Assembly: GCF_030316885.1 (NCBI RefSeq) | Contig: NZ_JASZYQ010000005.1 | Coordinates: 248,001-312,000 of the forward strand | DNA from: Variovorax jilinensis | GTDB taxonomy: Bacteria; Pseudomonadota; Gammaproteobacteria; Burkholderiales; Burkholderiaceae_C | Reading direction: 5' to 3' | DNA: 64,000 nucleotides | Part shown: piece by piece, positions 43,217 to 53,226 of the stretch | Numbering within the stretch: the stretch's first letter is position 1 | How the letters are laid out: each line of letters begins with the position of its first letter | Position numbers and translations under genes: made by a program | The notes under the pieces: generated by a model | Database searches by the model: none | Told to the model about the DNA's origin: nothing | What the model saw: the letters and a program-made list of their open reading frames with translations, nothing else

Positions 43217-44377
43217 TCAGTGGATGAAGCCGCCCTTGAGGAAGCGCACCGGCTCCGCATCCATGCGGACCACCAGCGCACCGAGTCCGTCGGCGGACGG
43301 GCCTGCGGCCGGCACGGTGCCGGGGGCCGGGGCAGTGCGGCACAGCAGGTCGTCCTCGGACCAGCCGGCAGCGCCCGGCGCGCTGCGGGCCCGCAGCCAG
43401 CCATCGCGATCGGCCAGCAGTTGCGTGCCGGCCAGCGAATCGGTGCCGGCGATCAGCGCGAAGGCTTCCCAGGCGGCGGGCGAATCGATGACGCAATCGG
43501 CCGCGTCCTGCGTCGCTTCACCGGAAGAGGGCCGGAGTTGCATCGTGACCATGCGCGGGTCTTCGAGCCAGCCCGAGTCGGGCCCGGTCGTGACGATGCG
43601 AAGGCGCTGCCCCTGCCAGGCCGAGAGCGGGCGCGGTTCGCGGCCGGCGCATCGCACCATCGCGCGCGGCAGGCCGATCGGCTGGCTCCAGACGCCGTTC
43701 GCGCGCAGGCTCTGACCCGCGCCCTGGGCCTTCATGAAATCGATCAGCGCCCAGGCATCGGCATCGCTCAGGCCTCCGAAGGCCGGCATGGTGGAAGCGC
43801 CGTGGCGGTCCTGGGTGCCGTGGAGCACGCGCCACAGGATGTCGCCGTCGGCACGCCGCCACAGCAACGGACCGCTGAGGTTCGGCGGCCAGACGGGCAA
43901 CGCGGCCGCGAGCGTGCCCTGTCCGCGACCGTCGACGCCGTGGCAGCCGACGCAGTGCTGTGCATAGAGCGCGCGTCCGCGTCCGATGGCTTCGGCCCCG
44001 AAGCCCGTGGGCGAGCGATGGAAGCTCGTCGGAGAGGCCGGCACCAGCACGACCCCGCTGTCGGGCCAGGGTGCGAGCACCAGCAGCAGCGGCACCGCGG
44101 CGACGAAGAGCCAGCGCCGGCGCTTCCAGGCCAGCGCGGCCATCAGCGACAGCAACGCGAGCGCGACCACGACCAGCGACAGGGCCAGCCGGCGCGCCTG
44201 CCCGAGGTCGATCAGCAGGTTCTCGCCGGACAGCCGCGAGGCCCATGGCCAGGCCGGCTGACCATGGCTGCTGCCGGCCAGGCCCAGCCATGCCAGGCTG
44301 CGCAGCAGCAGCAGCTGGCCCTCCTGCAGAAGCCCGATCAGCGGGTTCAGCCATTCGGCATCCGCGAGCGCAATCAT
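43217..44377 (-). CDS. Membrane-anchored mono-haem cytochrome c in a sulfonate operon
   Basis: 386 residues. Two membrane helices (about 62-84 and 89-105), then a periplasmic cytochrome c domain with one haem site CVGCH (142-146) and an axial Met likely in STMPAFGGLSD. The remaining 160 residues, with RCAGREPRPLSAWQGQRLRI, have no fold I recognise; they resemble nothing in the ABC families around it. Cytochromes are not usual in sulfonate ABC operons. It could be the acceptor of a periplasmic dehydrogenation. Confidence 0.8.
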   Translation of the reverse strand: MIALADAEWLNPLIGLLQEGQLLLLRSLAWLGLAGSSHGQPAWPWASRLSGENLLIDLGQARRLALSLVVVALALLSLMAALAWKRRRWLFVAAVPLLLVLAPWPDSGVVLVPASPTSFHRSPTGFGAEAIGRGRALYAQHCVGCHGVDGRGQGTLAAALPVWPPNLSGPLLWRRADGDILWRVLHGTQDRHGASTMPAFGGLSDADAWALIDFMKAQGAGQSLRANGVWSQPIGLPRAMVRCAGREPRPLSAWQGQRLRIVTTGPDSGWLEDPRMVTMQLRPSSGEATQDAADCVIDSPAAWEAFALIAGTDSLAGTQLLADRDGWLRARSAPGAAGWSEDDLLCRTAPAPGTVPAAGPSADGLGALVVRMDAEPVRFLKGGFIH

Positions 44378-44418
44378 GGGCCTGAAGGAACGGCCTTCAT
44401 CACGCGGGCATCACGCGG

Positions 44419-45218
<800 letters not shown>

Positions 45219-45225
<7 letters not shown>

Positions 45226-46307
45226 TTGACCGTTCCCTTCTGCCAGCCGAGCACGCGGTCGCGCACCGCGAACAGCAGCGTGATGAGCCCCGAGCACAGC
45301 ACCGCCATCACCAGCAGCGCTGCATACATGTTCGCGTAGGCAGCCCAGCCCTGGGCCCATTGCAGGTACCAGCCCAGGCCCGCCTTGACACCCATCATCT
45401 CGGCCGTAACCAGCACCGAGAACGAGGCGCCCAGGCCCATGAAGAGGCCGACGAAGACCTGCGGCAGCGCCGCCGGCACGGCCACGCGCAGCACCAGGAA
45501 CCATTCGCCGGCGCCGAGCGTGCGCGCCACGTCGTAGTAGCTCTTGCTGACCGAGGCCACGCCCGACCAGCTCAGCACCGCGACCGGGAAGAAGGTCGCG
45601 AGCGCAACCAGGAACACGGCCGCTGCGTAGCTCGATGGCGCGAAGAAGAAGGCCAGCGGCAGCAGCGCGGAGGCCGGCACCGGGCCGAGGAAGCGCAGCA
45701 CCGGATGCACCCAGTAGCCTGCGATGCGCGACCAGCCGATCCACACGCCGGTCGCGAAGCCCACCACCGCGCCGAGCACGAAGCCGTGCGCCAGCAGCCG
45801 GAGCGAATGCGCGGTCGACAGGCCGAGCCGGGCCCAGTCCTCGTGGGCGACGTCGATCAGGCTCTGCGGCGGCGCGAAGAAGGGCGGCGGCAGCGTTCCG
45901 AGCTTGGCGGTCAGGAGCTCCCACAGCGCCAGCAGCAGCGGCGCGGCGATCAGCCAGTGGCCGGCCGGTCGCAGCTTGCGGCCGACACGTCCGGCGCGCG
46001 CGCCCAGCAGTGCCACCACGGCGAGGCCGGCGGCCACCGCGAGCGCCGCGAGGCCGAATTCCCGCGTGAAGCTCCAGTCGCTGAAGCCGACTTCGAGGTT
46101 GGGCCAATAGAGCGTCAGCAGGCCGAGCGCCAGCCACGCCAGCGCAGCCACCAGGCCGGTGCGCCAGGCGCCGGTGATCGCGGGCTCGTGCAGTGCGGCA
46201 TGCGGCGCGGCCTCCGACGGGATCGCCGCCGCTTGCCGCCGCGCGGGCGCGCGCGGACCCGTCGCCGAGGCGCGCTGCGCGCCCAGCAGGTTCTCCGCGG
46301 TCGTCAT
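45219..46307 (-). CDS. ssuC: Sulfonate ABC importer permease (SsuC-like)
   Basis: 362 residues. Unusually long: about 90 N-terminal residues including two extra helices precede the SsuC-like six-helix core; the EAA-type loop SYYDVARTLGAGEWFLVLRV is visible. Overlaps the binding-protein gene by 4 bp at its 5' end and the ATPase start at its 3' end. Forms the membrane channel with SsuB. Confidence 0.9.
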
Positions 46308-47305
46308 GCCAGCACGTCCACCGACACGTGGTTGGCGAGCCGGACCGGATCGGTGCTCTGCTTGAGCACGCCCACCGACTGGAAGTCGCGTGCATAGAAC
46401 TCGACCTCGTCGCGCAGCTTGCGGCCCACCGGATGGTGGGCATGGGTCAGCGTGCCCAGCAGCGCCTGCAGGTCCTCCACCGGGACCTTGGGCGAGTACT
46501 TGGCGAACAGCCTGGCCGATTCGTTTGGGTTCTCGGCGACGAAGTCCGAGGCCTGCACGATGGCCCGCACCAGCGAGGCCACCACCGGCTTCTCCTTGCG
46601 AACCAGTTCGCCGCGGGCGCCGACGATGCAGCAGACCTTGTCCTTGTATTCGCCCGAGAGGTTCGAGGCCAGTTCCAGGTAGCGGCCCTGGTTGCGCTTC
46701 TCGATCAGGTAGAGCGTGGGATCGCCGTCAGCGATGGCCTGGATCTCGCCCTTGTTGACCGCGATGTCGAGCAGGTCGGCAGGGTACTGGCGCCAGGTCA
46801 CGTCGCGGTCGGCATCGATGCCGTTCTTCTTGAGGAGGATCGAGAAGAAGTTCTTGCCCGGGCTCGCGATGTCCGACACGCCGATGGTCTTGCCCTTGAG
46901 CTTCTGCAGGTCGGTGACGCCGGCCTCCTTGACGCCGACCAGCCGCACGCAGCCGCCATGCGAGCTGCCGACGATCTTGACGTCGAAGCCCGATTCCAGC
47001 GGCTTGAGCCAGCGATGGATCATGCCCACGGCGGCGTCGGCCTTGGCGGTCGCGAGCGACTCGAGCAGCTGGTCGGTCGAGCCGGTGTAGTTGATCAGCT
47101 CGACCTGCAGCCCGTTCTTCTCGAAGTAGCCGCGCTCCTGCGCCACCACCACGGGCGACAGGCAGAAGGCCGATGCATTCCAGGCGAAGGTCAGCTTGCG
47201 CTGCTGCGACCAGGCACGCGTCGCGATCAGGCCGCCGGATGCGACCACGGCCGCGGCGCCACCGGCGCGCAGCACGCCGCGGCGGGAAAGGGGGAGGTTG
47301 TTCAT
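46304..47305 (-). CDS. ABC importer substrate-binding protein (SsuA/NitT/TauT family)
   Basis: 333 residues with twin-arginine leader (SRRGVLRAGGAAAVVASGG, cleavage near WSQ). Mature part: FCLSPVVVAQERGYFEKNGL and TIGVSDIASPGKNFFSILL are typical of NMT1/SsuA proteins. The stop overlaps the permease ATG. It delivers substrate, probably an alkanesulfonate since the gene upstream is SsuD-like. Confidence 0.9.
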   Translation of the reverse strand: MNNLPLSRRGVLRAGGAAAVVASGGLIATRAWSQQRKLTFAWNASAFCLSPVVVAQERGYFEKNGLQVELINYTGSTDQLLESLATAKADAAVGMIHRWLKPLESGFDVKIVGSSHGGCVRLVGVKEAGVTDLQKLKGKTIGVSDIASPGKNFFSILLKKNGIDADRDVTWRQYPADLLDIAVNKGEIQAIADGDPTLYLIEKRNQGRYLELASNLSGEYKDKVCCIVGARGELVRKEKPVVASLVRAIVQASDFVAENPNESARLFAKYSPKVPVEDLQALLGTLTHAHHPVGRKLRDEVEFYARDFQSVGVLKQSTDPVRLANHVSVDVLA

Positions 47306-47340
47306 GGTGGACGGGTTCTATGAGGAGCGGATGGATGGAG

Positions 47341-48444
47341 TCAGGCTGCCTTGCGCCGGACGGCGAGCCGTTGCGCCACGAGCTCGCGCGTGCGCGGGAT
47401 CAGCGCGCGGCCGTAGTCGGTGGCGTCTTCCAGCGGATCGAAGCCGCGGATCAGGAAGGTCGTGACGCCGAGCTCGTGATAGTCGAGCAGGGCATCCGCC
47501 ACCTGGTCGGGCGTGCCGACCAGCGCGGTGCTGTTCGAACGGCCGCCGATCTCCTGGGCCACTGCGGTCCACAGGCGCTTGTCGAGGCGGGTGCCCTTGT
47601 CCGCCGCCGCGAGCAGACGCCGGGCGCCTTCGCTCTGCTGCGGACCGCCGCGGCCGAAGCCCTGCACCACGCGCAGGCGCCGGGTCTCGGCCAGGATGGC
47701 GTCGGCGCGTTCCCAGGCCTTGTCCTCGGTGTCGGCCAGGACCGGGCGGAACGACACCGAGAAGCGCACGCTGCGCCCGTGCCTGGCTGCCTCGGCGCGC
47801 ACCCGTGCGGTCAGCTCGCGCACCTGGTCGAGCGACTCGCCCCAGAGCGCGTAGACGTCGGCATGACGGCCGGCCACCGGAATCGCGGCCTCGGAAGCGC
47901 CGCCGAAATACACCGGCACGTGCGGCTTGCCGCCCTGCGACTGCACGGGCTTCACTTCGGAGAAGGCGTCCTTGAAGCGATAGTGCGCGCCTTCGTGGTC
48001 GAAGGGCTTGTCGGCGGTCCACACCTTGCGCAGCACGTCCAGGTATTCGTCGGTGCGGGCGTAGCGCTGGTCGTGGTCGAGCCAGTCGCCGTCGCGCTTC
48101 TGTTCGTCGTCCGAGCCGCCCGAGATGTAGTGCACGGCGAGCCGGCCGCCGCTGAACTGGTCGAGCGATGCGAACTGCCGCGCCGCCAGCGTCGGTGCCA
48201 CGAAGCCCGGGCGGTGCGCGAGCATGAAATGGATGCGCTCGGTCACCGATGCCGCGTAGGCCACGGTCAGCGTGGCGTCGGGGCCGGTGGAATGGTGGGG
48301 CACCAGGACACGGTCGAAGCCGGCCTGCTCGTGCGCCTGCGCGAAGGCTCGCACGTAGTCGCGGTCGATGGCCGGGCCGCGTGCGGGGTGGATCTCCGAG
48401 ACCTTCTGGCCCTGGATCATGCCGATGAATTCGATGTCGCTCAT
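47341..48444 (-). CDS. SsuD-like FMNH2-dependent alkanesulfonate monooxygenase
   Basis: 367 residues, luciferase-like barrel of the SsuD branch: GMIQGQKVSEIHPARGP, HHSTGPDATLTVAYAASVTE, GGRLAVHYISGGSDDEQKRD and GGRSNSTALVGTPDQVADAL. It cleaves sulfonates to aldehyde and sulfite with reduced FMN. The start at 48444 follows AAGGA; longer in-frame extension upstream reads into the divergent promoter. First gene of the operon with the ABC importer behind it, in the usual order of sulfonate operons. Confidence 0.88.
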   Translation of the reverse strand: MSDIEFIGMIQGQKVSEIHPARGPAIDRDYVRAFAQAHEQAGFDRVLVPHHSTGPDATLTVAYAASVTERIHFMLAHRPGFVAPTLAARQFASLDQFSGGRLAVHYISGGSDDEQKRDGDWLDHDQRYARTDEYLDVLRKVWTADKPFDHEGAHYRFKDAFSEVKPVQSQGGKPHVPVYFGGASEAAIPVAGRHADVYALWGESLDQVRELTARVRAEAARHGRSVRFSVSFRPVLADTEDKAWERADAILAETRRLRVVQGFGRGGPQQSEGARRLLAAADKGTRLDKRLWTAVAQEIGGRSNSTALVGTPDQVADALLDYHELGVTTFLIRGFDPLEDATDYGRALIPRTRELVAQRLAVRRKAA

Positions 48445-48520
48445 GCGTGTCGTCCTTGCGATGGAAGGAGGCGACCGTACTGCGCACGGCGGCCGAAGCC
48501 AACGCAGCAAATCGAGTTTC

Positions 48521-48567
48521 GATATGCGGCTTGCATCGTTGGCCCCGGCGCGATGGCCGGCTAAGGT
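48521..48567 (+). promoter_or_regulatory. Putative promoter of the SfnB/thiol-dioxygenase/rhodanese operon
   Basis: GATATGCGG at 48521, -35 TTGGCC (48539-48544) and -10 TAAGGT (48562-48567), 17 bp apart. ATAT is 17 bp upstream of the -35. The -10 lies only 9 bp before the ATG at 48576, so the message would be nearly leaderless. The region also faces the SsuD-like gene, so it is a divergent control region. Confidence 0.4.
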
Positions 48568-48575
48568 CTCCAGCC

Positions 48576-49787
48576 ATGAGTTCGCCACTGCTGCGCCGGT
48601 TACCGCCGCCCGCCCACGAGGACGAGGCGCTGCTGGCGCGCCTGTCCGCCCGCTTCGCCGAGACCGCCGCCGACCACGACCGCGATGGCGCCTTCCCGCG
48701 CGACAACTTCGCGGCGCTGCAGGCGCACGGACTGATTGCGCTCGTGGTGCCGCGTGCCCTCGGCGGCGGCGGTGCGTCGCTGGCGCAAGCCCGCCGCGTG
48801 CTGGCCGCCGTGGCCTACGGCGAGCCCGCCACCGCCCTGATCCTCCTCATGAGCTGGCTGCAGCACCATGCGATCGGCAGCGACCACAGCCGCTGGCCGG
48901 GCGCCCTGCGCGAGATCGTGCTGCAGGATGCGGTGCGCGACGGCGCGCTGATCAACGCGCTGCGCGTCGAGCCTGCGCTCGGCTCGCCGGCGCGCGGCGG
49001 CCTGCCCGCCACCATCGCGCGCCGGGAGGGCGATCGCTGGCTGCTCGACGGCCACAAGCTCTACAGCACCGGCATCGAGGGGCTGCGCTGGCTGGCGGTC
49101 TGGGGCCGCACCGACGAGCCCGAGCCCAGGGTCGGCGTCTTCCTCGTGCCGCGCGATGCACCGGGCATCCAGGTGATCGCGAGCTGGGACCACCTGGGGC
49201 TGCGCGCCTCGGGCAGCCATGAAGTCATCTTCGAGCAGGTCGGGATCCCGCTCGCGCAAGCAGTCGACCTGCGCGCGCCGGCCGAATGGGCAGCCGATGC
49301 CGGCAGTCAGACCGACGTCGATGCGCATGCAACGCAGCAGGCCTGGATGGTGGTGCTGCTCGGCACGCTCTATGACGCGGTGGCCCATGCGGCGCGCGAC
49401 TGGCTGCTCGGCTTCCTGAACAGGCGCGCACCCAGCGGGCTCGGCGCGCCGCTGGCGAGCCTGCCGCGGGTGCAGGAGACGGTCGGCGAGATCGAGGCTC
49501 TGCTGCGCACCAGCCGGGTGCTGCTCGATCACGCCGCCGCGCGCGTCGACACGGGCCATGCGGACCCCGCTGCCGACAGCGGCCTGCTCAAGCACACGGT
49601 CACGAACCAGTCGGTGCGGGTCGTCGAGCTGGCGTTGCGGCTCACCGGCAACCACGGGCTCACGCGCCAGAACCCGCTCGAGCGGCACTACCGCGACGTG
49701 CTGTGCAGCCGCATCCATACGCCGCAGAACGACGCGGTGCTGGTGGCCGCCGGAAAGAGCGCGCTCGGCGCATTCGGCAGGCCATGA
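48576..49787 (+). CDS. SfnB-like acyl-CoA-dehydrogenase-fold enzyme, third copy
   Basis: 403 residues. ALVVPRALGGGGASLAQARR, GHKLYSTGIEGLRWLAVWG and QNPLERHYRDVLCSRIHTPQ are acyl-CoA-dehydrogenase-fold features. It is more distant from the pair at 28756/30008. Stop overlaps the thiol dioxygenase ATG (ATGA), so the products are made together. Likely an FMNH2- or FAD-linked enzyme acting on a thiol or thioether that feeds the dioxygenase; inference. Confidence 0.85.
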   Translation: MSSPLLRRLPPPAHEDEALLARLSARFAETAADHDRDGAFPRDNFAALQAHGLIALVVPRALGGGGASLAQARRVLAAVAYGEPATALILLMSWLQHHAIGSDHSRWPGALREIVLQDAVRDGALINALRVEPALGSPARGGLPATIARREGDRWLLDGHKLYSTGIEGLRWLAVWGRTDEPEPRVGVFLVPRDAPGIQVIASWDHLGLRASGSHEVIFEQVGIPLAQAVDLRAPAEWAADAGSQTDVDAHATQQAWMVVLLGTLYDAVAHAARDWLLGFLNRRAPSGLGAPLASLPRVQETVGEIEALLRTSRVLLDHAAARVDTGHADPAADSGLLKHTVTNQSVRVVELALRLTGNHGLTRQNPLERHYRDVLCSRIHTPQNDAVLVAAGKSALGAFGRP

Positions 49788-50413
49788 CGGTCGCCACCTC
49801 GAAGGCCTCGCTGCCCGCGGCCACGATCGCACCGCTGCGCGAGTTCGTGGTGTCGTTCGGCCGGCTGCTCGACCGCCATCCGCCCGAGGCGCGGATCCTC
49901 GCGGAAGGCGGGACCCTGCTGCGCCGGCTGGTGGCGCGTGACGACTGGCTGCCGGCAGACTTCGCCGCGCCCCATCCCGAGCGCTACCAGCAGTTCCTGC
50001 TGCATGCGGACTCGACCGAGCGCTTCTCGGTCGTGAGCTTCGTGTGGGGCCCGGGACAGGCGACGCCGGTGCACGACCACACGGTGTGGGGCCTGATCGG
50101 CATGCTGCGAGGCGCCGAGTACAGCCAGTCCTACGTCGAGCGCGAGGGCCTGCTGGCGCCGGAAGGCAGGCCGGTGCGGCTCGATCCGGGCGACGTCGAG
50201 GCGGTGTCGCCGACGGTGGGCGACGTGCATCGCGTGCGCAATGCCTACGACGATCGCGTGTCGGTCAGCATCCATGTCTATGGTGCCAACATCGGCGCTG
50301 TGAGCCGCCATACTTACCCGCCTGGCGGAGGGCGCCGACCCTTCATCTCCGGCTACACCAACGCGCTGCTGCCCAACCTGTGGGACCGATCCACCGAACT
50401 CCGCCGACCATGA
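49784..50413 (+). CDS. Thiol dioxygenase, Gln-type (3-mercaptopropionate dioxygenase-like)
   Basis: 209 residues, cupin fold. Iron ligands H97 and H99 in TPVHDHTVWG and H149 in GDVHR; Y166 in HVYG completes the Ser-His-Tyr relay. In mammalian cysteine dioxygenase the segment YTRNL holds the substrate-binding Arg; here it is Y68-Q69-Q70-F-L, with Gln in the Arg position. That is the Gln-type signature of bacterial 3-mercaptopropionate dioxygenases. It oxidises a thiol to a sulfinate with O2. Coupled by ATGA to both neighbours. Confidence 0.9.
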   Translation: MTVATSKASLPAATIAPLREFVVSFGRLLDRHPPEARILAEGGTLLRRLVARDDWLPADFAAPHPERYQQFLLHADSTERFSVVSFVWGPGQATPVHDHTVWGLIGMLRGAEYSQSYVEREGLLAPEGRPVRLDPGDVEAVSPTVGDVHRVRNAYDDRVSVSIHVYGANIGAVSRHTYPPGGGRRPFISGYTNALLPNLWDRSTELRRP

Positions 50414-52059
50414 CCCTCGCCGTTGCCGACGCCCGCGCATTCACGCCTCACGGTTCCGACTTCCCGACGCTCTCTCATGCCGCGGTGCGCGAGAAGCTCC
50501 TTGCGCGCGAGGAGATCGCGCTGCTCGACGTGCGCGAGGAAGATCCGTTCGCGCAGGCCCATCCGTTGTGGGCCGCCAACCTGCCGCTGTCGAGGATCGA
50601 GCTCGAGGCCTGGCGCCGCATCCCGCGCCGGGACACGCTGCTCGTGATCTACGGCAGCCACGAGGGCGTCGATCTCGCACCGCTGGCCGCGGCACGGCTG
50701 GCCGCGCTCGGCTATACGAGCGCACACCTGCTCGAAGGCGGCCTCGAGGGCTGGCGCAGCGCCGGCGGCGAGCTGTTCCGCGACGTCAACGTGCCCAGCA
50801 AGGCATTCGGTGAACTGGTCGAGCACGAACGGCACACGCCTTCGCTGTCCGCCGAAGAGGTCAAGGCCCTGATCGACGCACGTGCCGACGTCGTGGTGCT
50901 CGATGCGCGACGCTTCGACGAATACCAGACCATGAGCATTCCCACCGCCACCAGCGTGCCTGGGGCGGAACTGGTGCTGCGCGTGCGCGCGCTGGCGCCC
51001 GACCCGGCCACGCGGGTGATCGTGAACTGCGCCGGCCGCACGCGCAGCATCATCGGCACGCAGTCGCTGGTGAACGCGGGCATTCCCAACCGGGTCGCGG
51101 CCCTGCGAAACGGAACGATCGGCTGGAAGCTCGCGGGCCAGTTGCTCGACCATGGCGCCGCACTGGAGGCGCCCGCGCCTTCGGCTGCGCAACTGGCGGC
51201 CGCTCGTGCCGGTGCGCAGGACGTCGCGCGGCGTGCCGGCGTGCAATGGATCGCGCTCGATGCGTTGCCGTCGCTCGAGGCGCCGCAGCGCACCGTCTAC
51301 CGCTTCGACGTGCGCACGCCGCAGGAATACGCGACCGGGCACCTGCCGGGCTTTGCCGGCGCGCCCGGCGGCCAGCTGGTGCAGGAAACCGATCACCAGG
51401 TGCCGGTTCGCGGCGCGCGCATCGTGCTGGCGGACGACGATGGCGTGCGCGCACCGATGACCGCGTCCTGGCTCGCGCAGATGGGCTGGGAGGTGTTCGT
51501 GGTCGAGCCGCATGCCGACAGCGAGCGCAGCGTTTCGGGCACGGCTGCGCAGCCGCATCCACGGGCACCGGCGGTGGCCGAGATCACGCCCGAAGCGCTC
51601 GCTGCGGCGCTGCGCGACGCGCCCGACGATATCGCTCTGATCGACCTCACGACTGGCGCCAATCACGCCCGGCGCCACATCCCGGGCGCCTGGTTCGCGA
51701 TCCGCGCGCAACTGGCGCAGGCGCTGCGCGCAATTCCGCCGGCCCGACACTACGTGCTGACCTGCGGCAGCAGCCTGCTGGCGCGCTTCGCCGCTGCCGA
51801 CCTGAGCGACCTTCTCGGGGCCGGCCGCAGAGACGCCGAGGTGTCGGTACTCGCGGGAGGCAATGCCGCGTGGTTCGAAGCCGGGCTGCCGACCGAGAGC
51901 GGGTGGCAGCGCATCGCGACCCCTGCGACCGACCGCTACCGCCGACCCTACGAAGGGACGGATGCGCCTGCTGCCGCGATGCAGGCCTACCTCGATTGGG
52001 AGTTCGGGCTGGTCGATCAGTTGGCGGCCGACGGGACGCATCACTTCCGGGTGCTTTGA
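50410..52059 (+). CDS. Four-domain rhodanese
   Basis: 549 residues with four rhodanese-like domains. Active-site positions: domain 1 LLVIYGSHEG (no Cys), domain 2 VIVNCAGRTRS with C207, domain 3 RIVLADDDGVR with Asp, domain 4 YVLTCGSSLL with C452. So domains 2 and 4 look active, 1 and 3 inactive. No signal peptide. The start overlaps the thiol dioxygenase stop (ATGA). It probably takes sulfur released from the sulfinate or thiosulfate and passes it on. A paralogue lies at 59679. The following 262 bp (52060-52321) contain only an unconvincing 66-codon frame and a promoter. Confidence 0.9.
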   Translation: MTLAVADARAFTPHGSDFPTLSHAAVREKLLAREEIALLDVREEDPFAQAHPLWAANLPLSRIELEAWRRIPRRDTLLVIYGSHEGVDLAPLAAARLAALGYTSAHLLEGGLEGWRSAGGELFRDVNVPSKAFGELVEHERHTPSLSAEEVKALIDARADVVVLDARRFDEYQTMSIPTATSVPGAELVLRVRALAPDPATRVIVNCAGRTRSIIGTQSLVNAGIPNRVAALRNGTIGWKLAGQLLDHGAALEAPAPSAAQLAAARAGAQDVARRAGVQWIALDALPSLEAPQRTVYRFDVRTPQEYATGHLPGFAGAPGGQLVQETDHQVPVRGARIVLADDDGVRAPMTASWLAQMGWEVFVVEPHADSERSVSGTAAQPHPRAPAVAEITPEALAAALRDAPDDIALIDLTTGANHARRHIPGAWFAIRAQLAQALRAIPPARHYVLTCGSSLLARFAAADLSDLLGAGRRDAEVSVLAGGNAAWFEAGLPTESGWQRIATPATDRYRRPYEGTDAPAAAMQAYLDWEFGLVDQLAADGTHHFRVL

Positions 52060-52321
52060 CGATTGGATGCAGACACCCCGGCCGTGGACAGGCTGCGCCG
52101 GTTGCGACGGAGTCTGGACGCCCAGGGCAACGATCCCGAGCGCCACCCACACCCCCAGCCGCGCCGCGGAGCCACCGACCGCAACACCACCCCGATGCCC
52201 ACCCGCCCTCCAAAAGCCTCAGATGTTTCCCTCATAAGCAAGCAAGAAAAGGGTAGTTCGTGAATATGAGGCTGGCGCCTAAAGTGGCCGGCTCGTCTTC
52301 ACCAGCCACCACTTCTCCTTC

Positions 52322-53206
52322 ATGCCGGCCGTCCTGTCGCCCCACGCACCTGCCCAGACCTTCGAGATTCGCCGCTTCGACGCACCCGTGGGCGCCGAGA
52401 TCGTCGGCCTCGACATTTCCAGGCCGATCAACGATGCCGATTTCGCGCGCATCCACCGTGCGCATCTCGATCATCACGTGGTCGTGTTCCGCGACCAGCG
52501 GGTGTCGCCCGAGGCGCATGTGGACTTCAGCCGGCGCTTCGGTCCGCTCGAGATCCACGTACTGCACCAGTTCCAGCTGCCGGGCCATCCCGAGATCCTG
52601 ATCGTCTCCAACATCAAGGAGAACGGCGAGCCCATCGGCCTCGGCGATGCCGGCGTGTACTGGCATTCGGACATCTCGTACAAGACGCAGCCGAGCCTGG
52701 GTTCGCTGCTGCACGCGCAGGAACTGCCGTCCGAGGGCGGCGATACGCTGTTCGCCGACCAGCACCTGGCCTGGGAGGCGCTCGATCCGGCGCTGCAGCA
52801 GCGCATCCTGCCGCTCAAGGCCGAGCACAGCTACCTGGCCAAGTACGAGGAACTGCGCGCGAAGAACCCGTGGCGACCCAAGCTCTCGCAGCAGCAGGTC
52901 GACCAGGTCGCGCCCGCCGTTCAGCCCGTGGTGCGCACCCACCCCGAGACCGGCCGCAAGGCGCTGTTTGTAAGCGAGCATTTCACGACCGGCATCGTCG
53001 GCCTGCCGAAGGCCGAGGGCGATGCGTTGCTGGCCGAACTGTTCGCGCACAGCGTGCGGCCCGAGTTCGTCTATCGCCATCGCTGGCAGCCGCACGACCT
53101 CGTGTTCTGGGACAACCGCTCGCTCATGCACCTGGCGGCCGGCACGCCCGACCATCTTCGCCGCAAGCTCTACCGCACGACCGTGGTCGGCGACGTCCCA
53201 CATTGA
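52322..53206 (+). CDS. TauD-like Fe(II)/2-oxoglutarate dioxygenase
   Basis: 294 residues. Iron ligands H115 and D117 in VYWHSDISYK and H270 in RSLMHLAAG; Arg281/285 for 2-oxoglutarate. TauD hydroxylates taurine next to the sulfonate, releasing sulfite and aminoacetaldehyde. It starts 21 bp before the first of two binding-protein genes, so it heads a TauABC-like operon with the dioxygenase in first place rather than last. Its promoter has the CCTAAAGTGGCC motif (52278-52289). Confidence 0.88.
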   Translation: MPAVLSPHAPAQTFEIRRFDAPVGAEIVGLDISRPINDADFARIHRAHLDHHVVVFRDQRVSPEAHVDFSRRFGPLEIHVLHQFQLPGHPEILIVSNIKENGEPIGLGDAGVYWHSDISYKTQPSLGSLLHAQELPSEGGDTLFADQHLAWEALDPALQQRILPLKAEHSYLAKYEELRAKNPWRPKLSQQQVDQVAPAVQPVVRTHPETGRKALFVSEHFTTGIVGLPKAEGDALLAELFAHSVRPEFVYRHRWQPHDLVFWDNRSLMHLAAGTPDHLRRKLYRTTVVGDVPH

Positions 53207-53226
53207 ATCCACCGGAACCCATCCCC

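Noticed and set aside
52063-52263. 66-codon frame after the first four-domain rhodanese
   Set aside because: TTG start, no ribosome site, Pro/His-rich without known motifs; it ends inside the next promoter.
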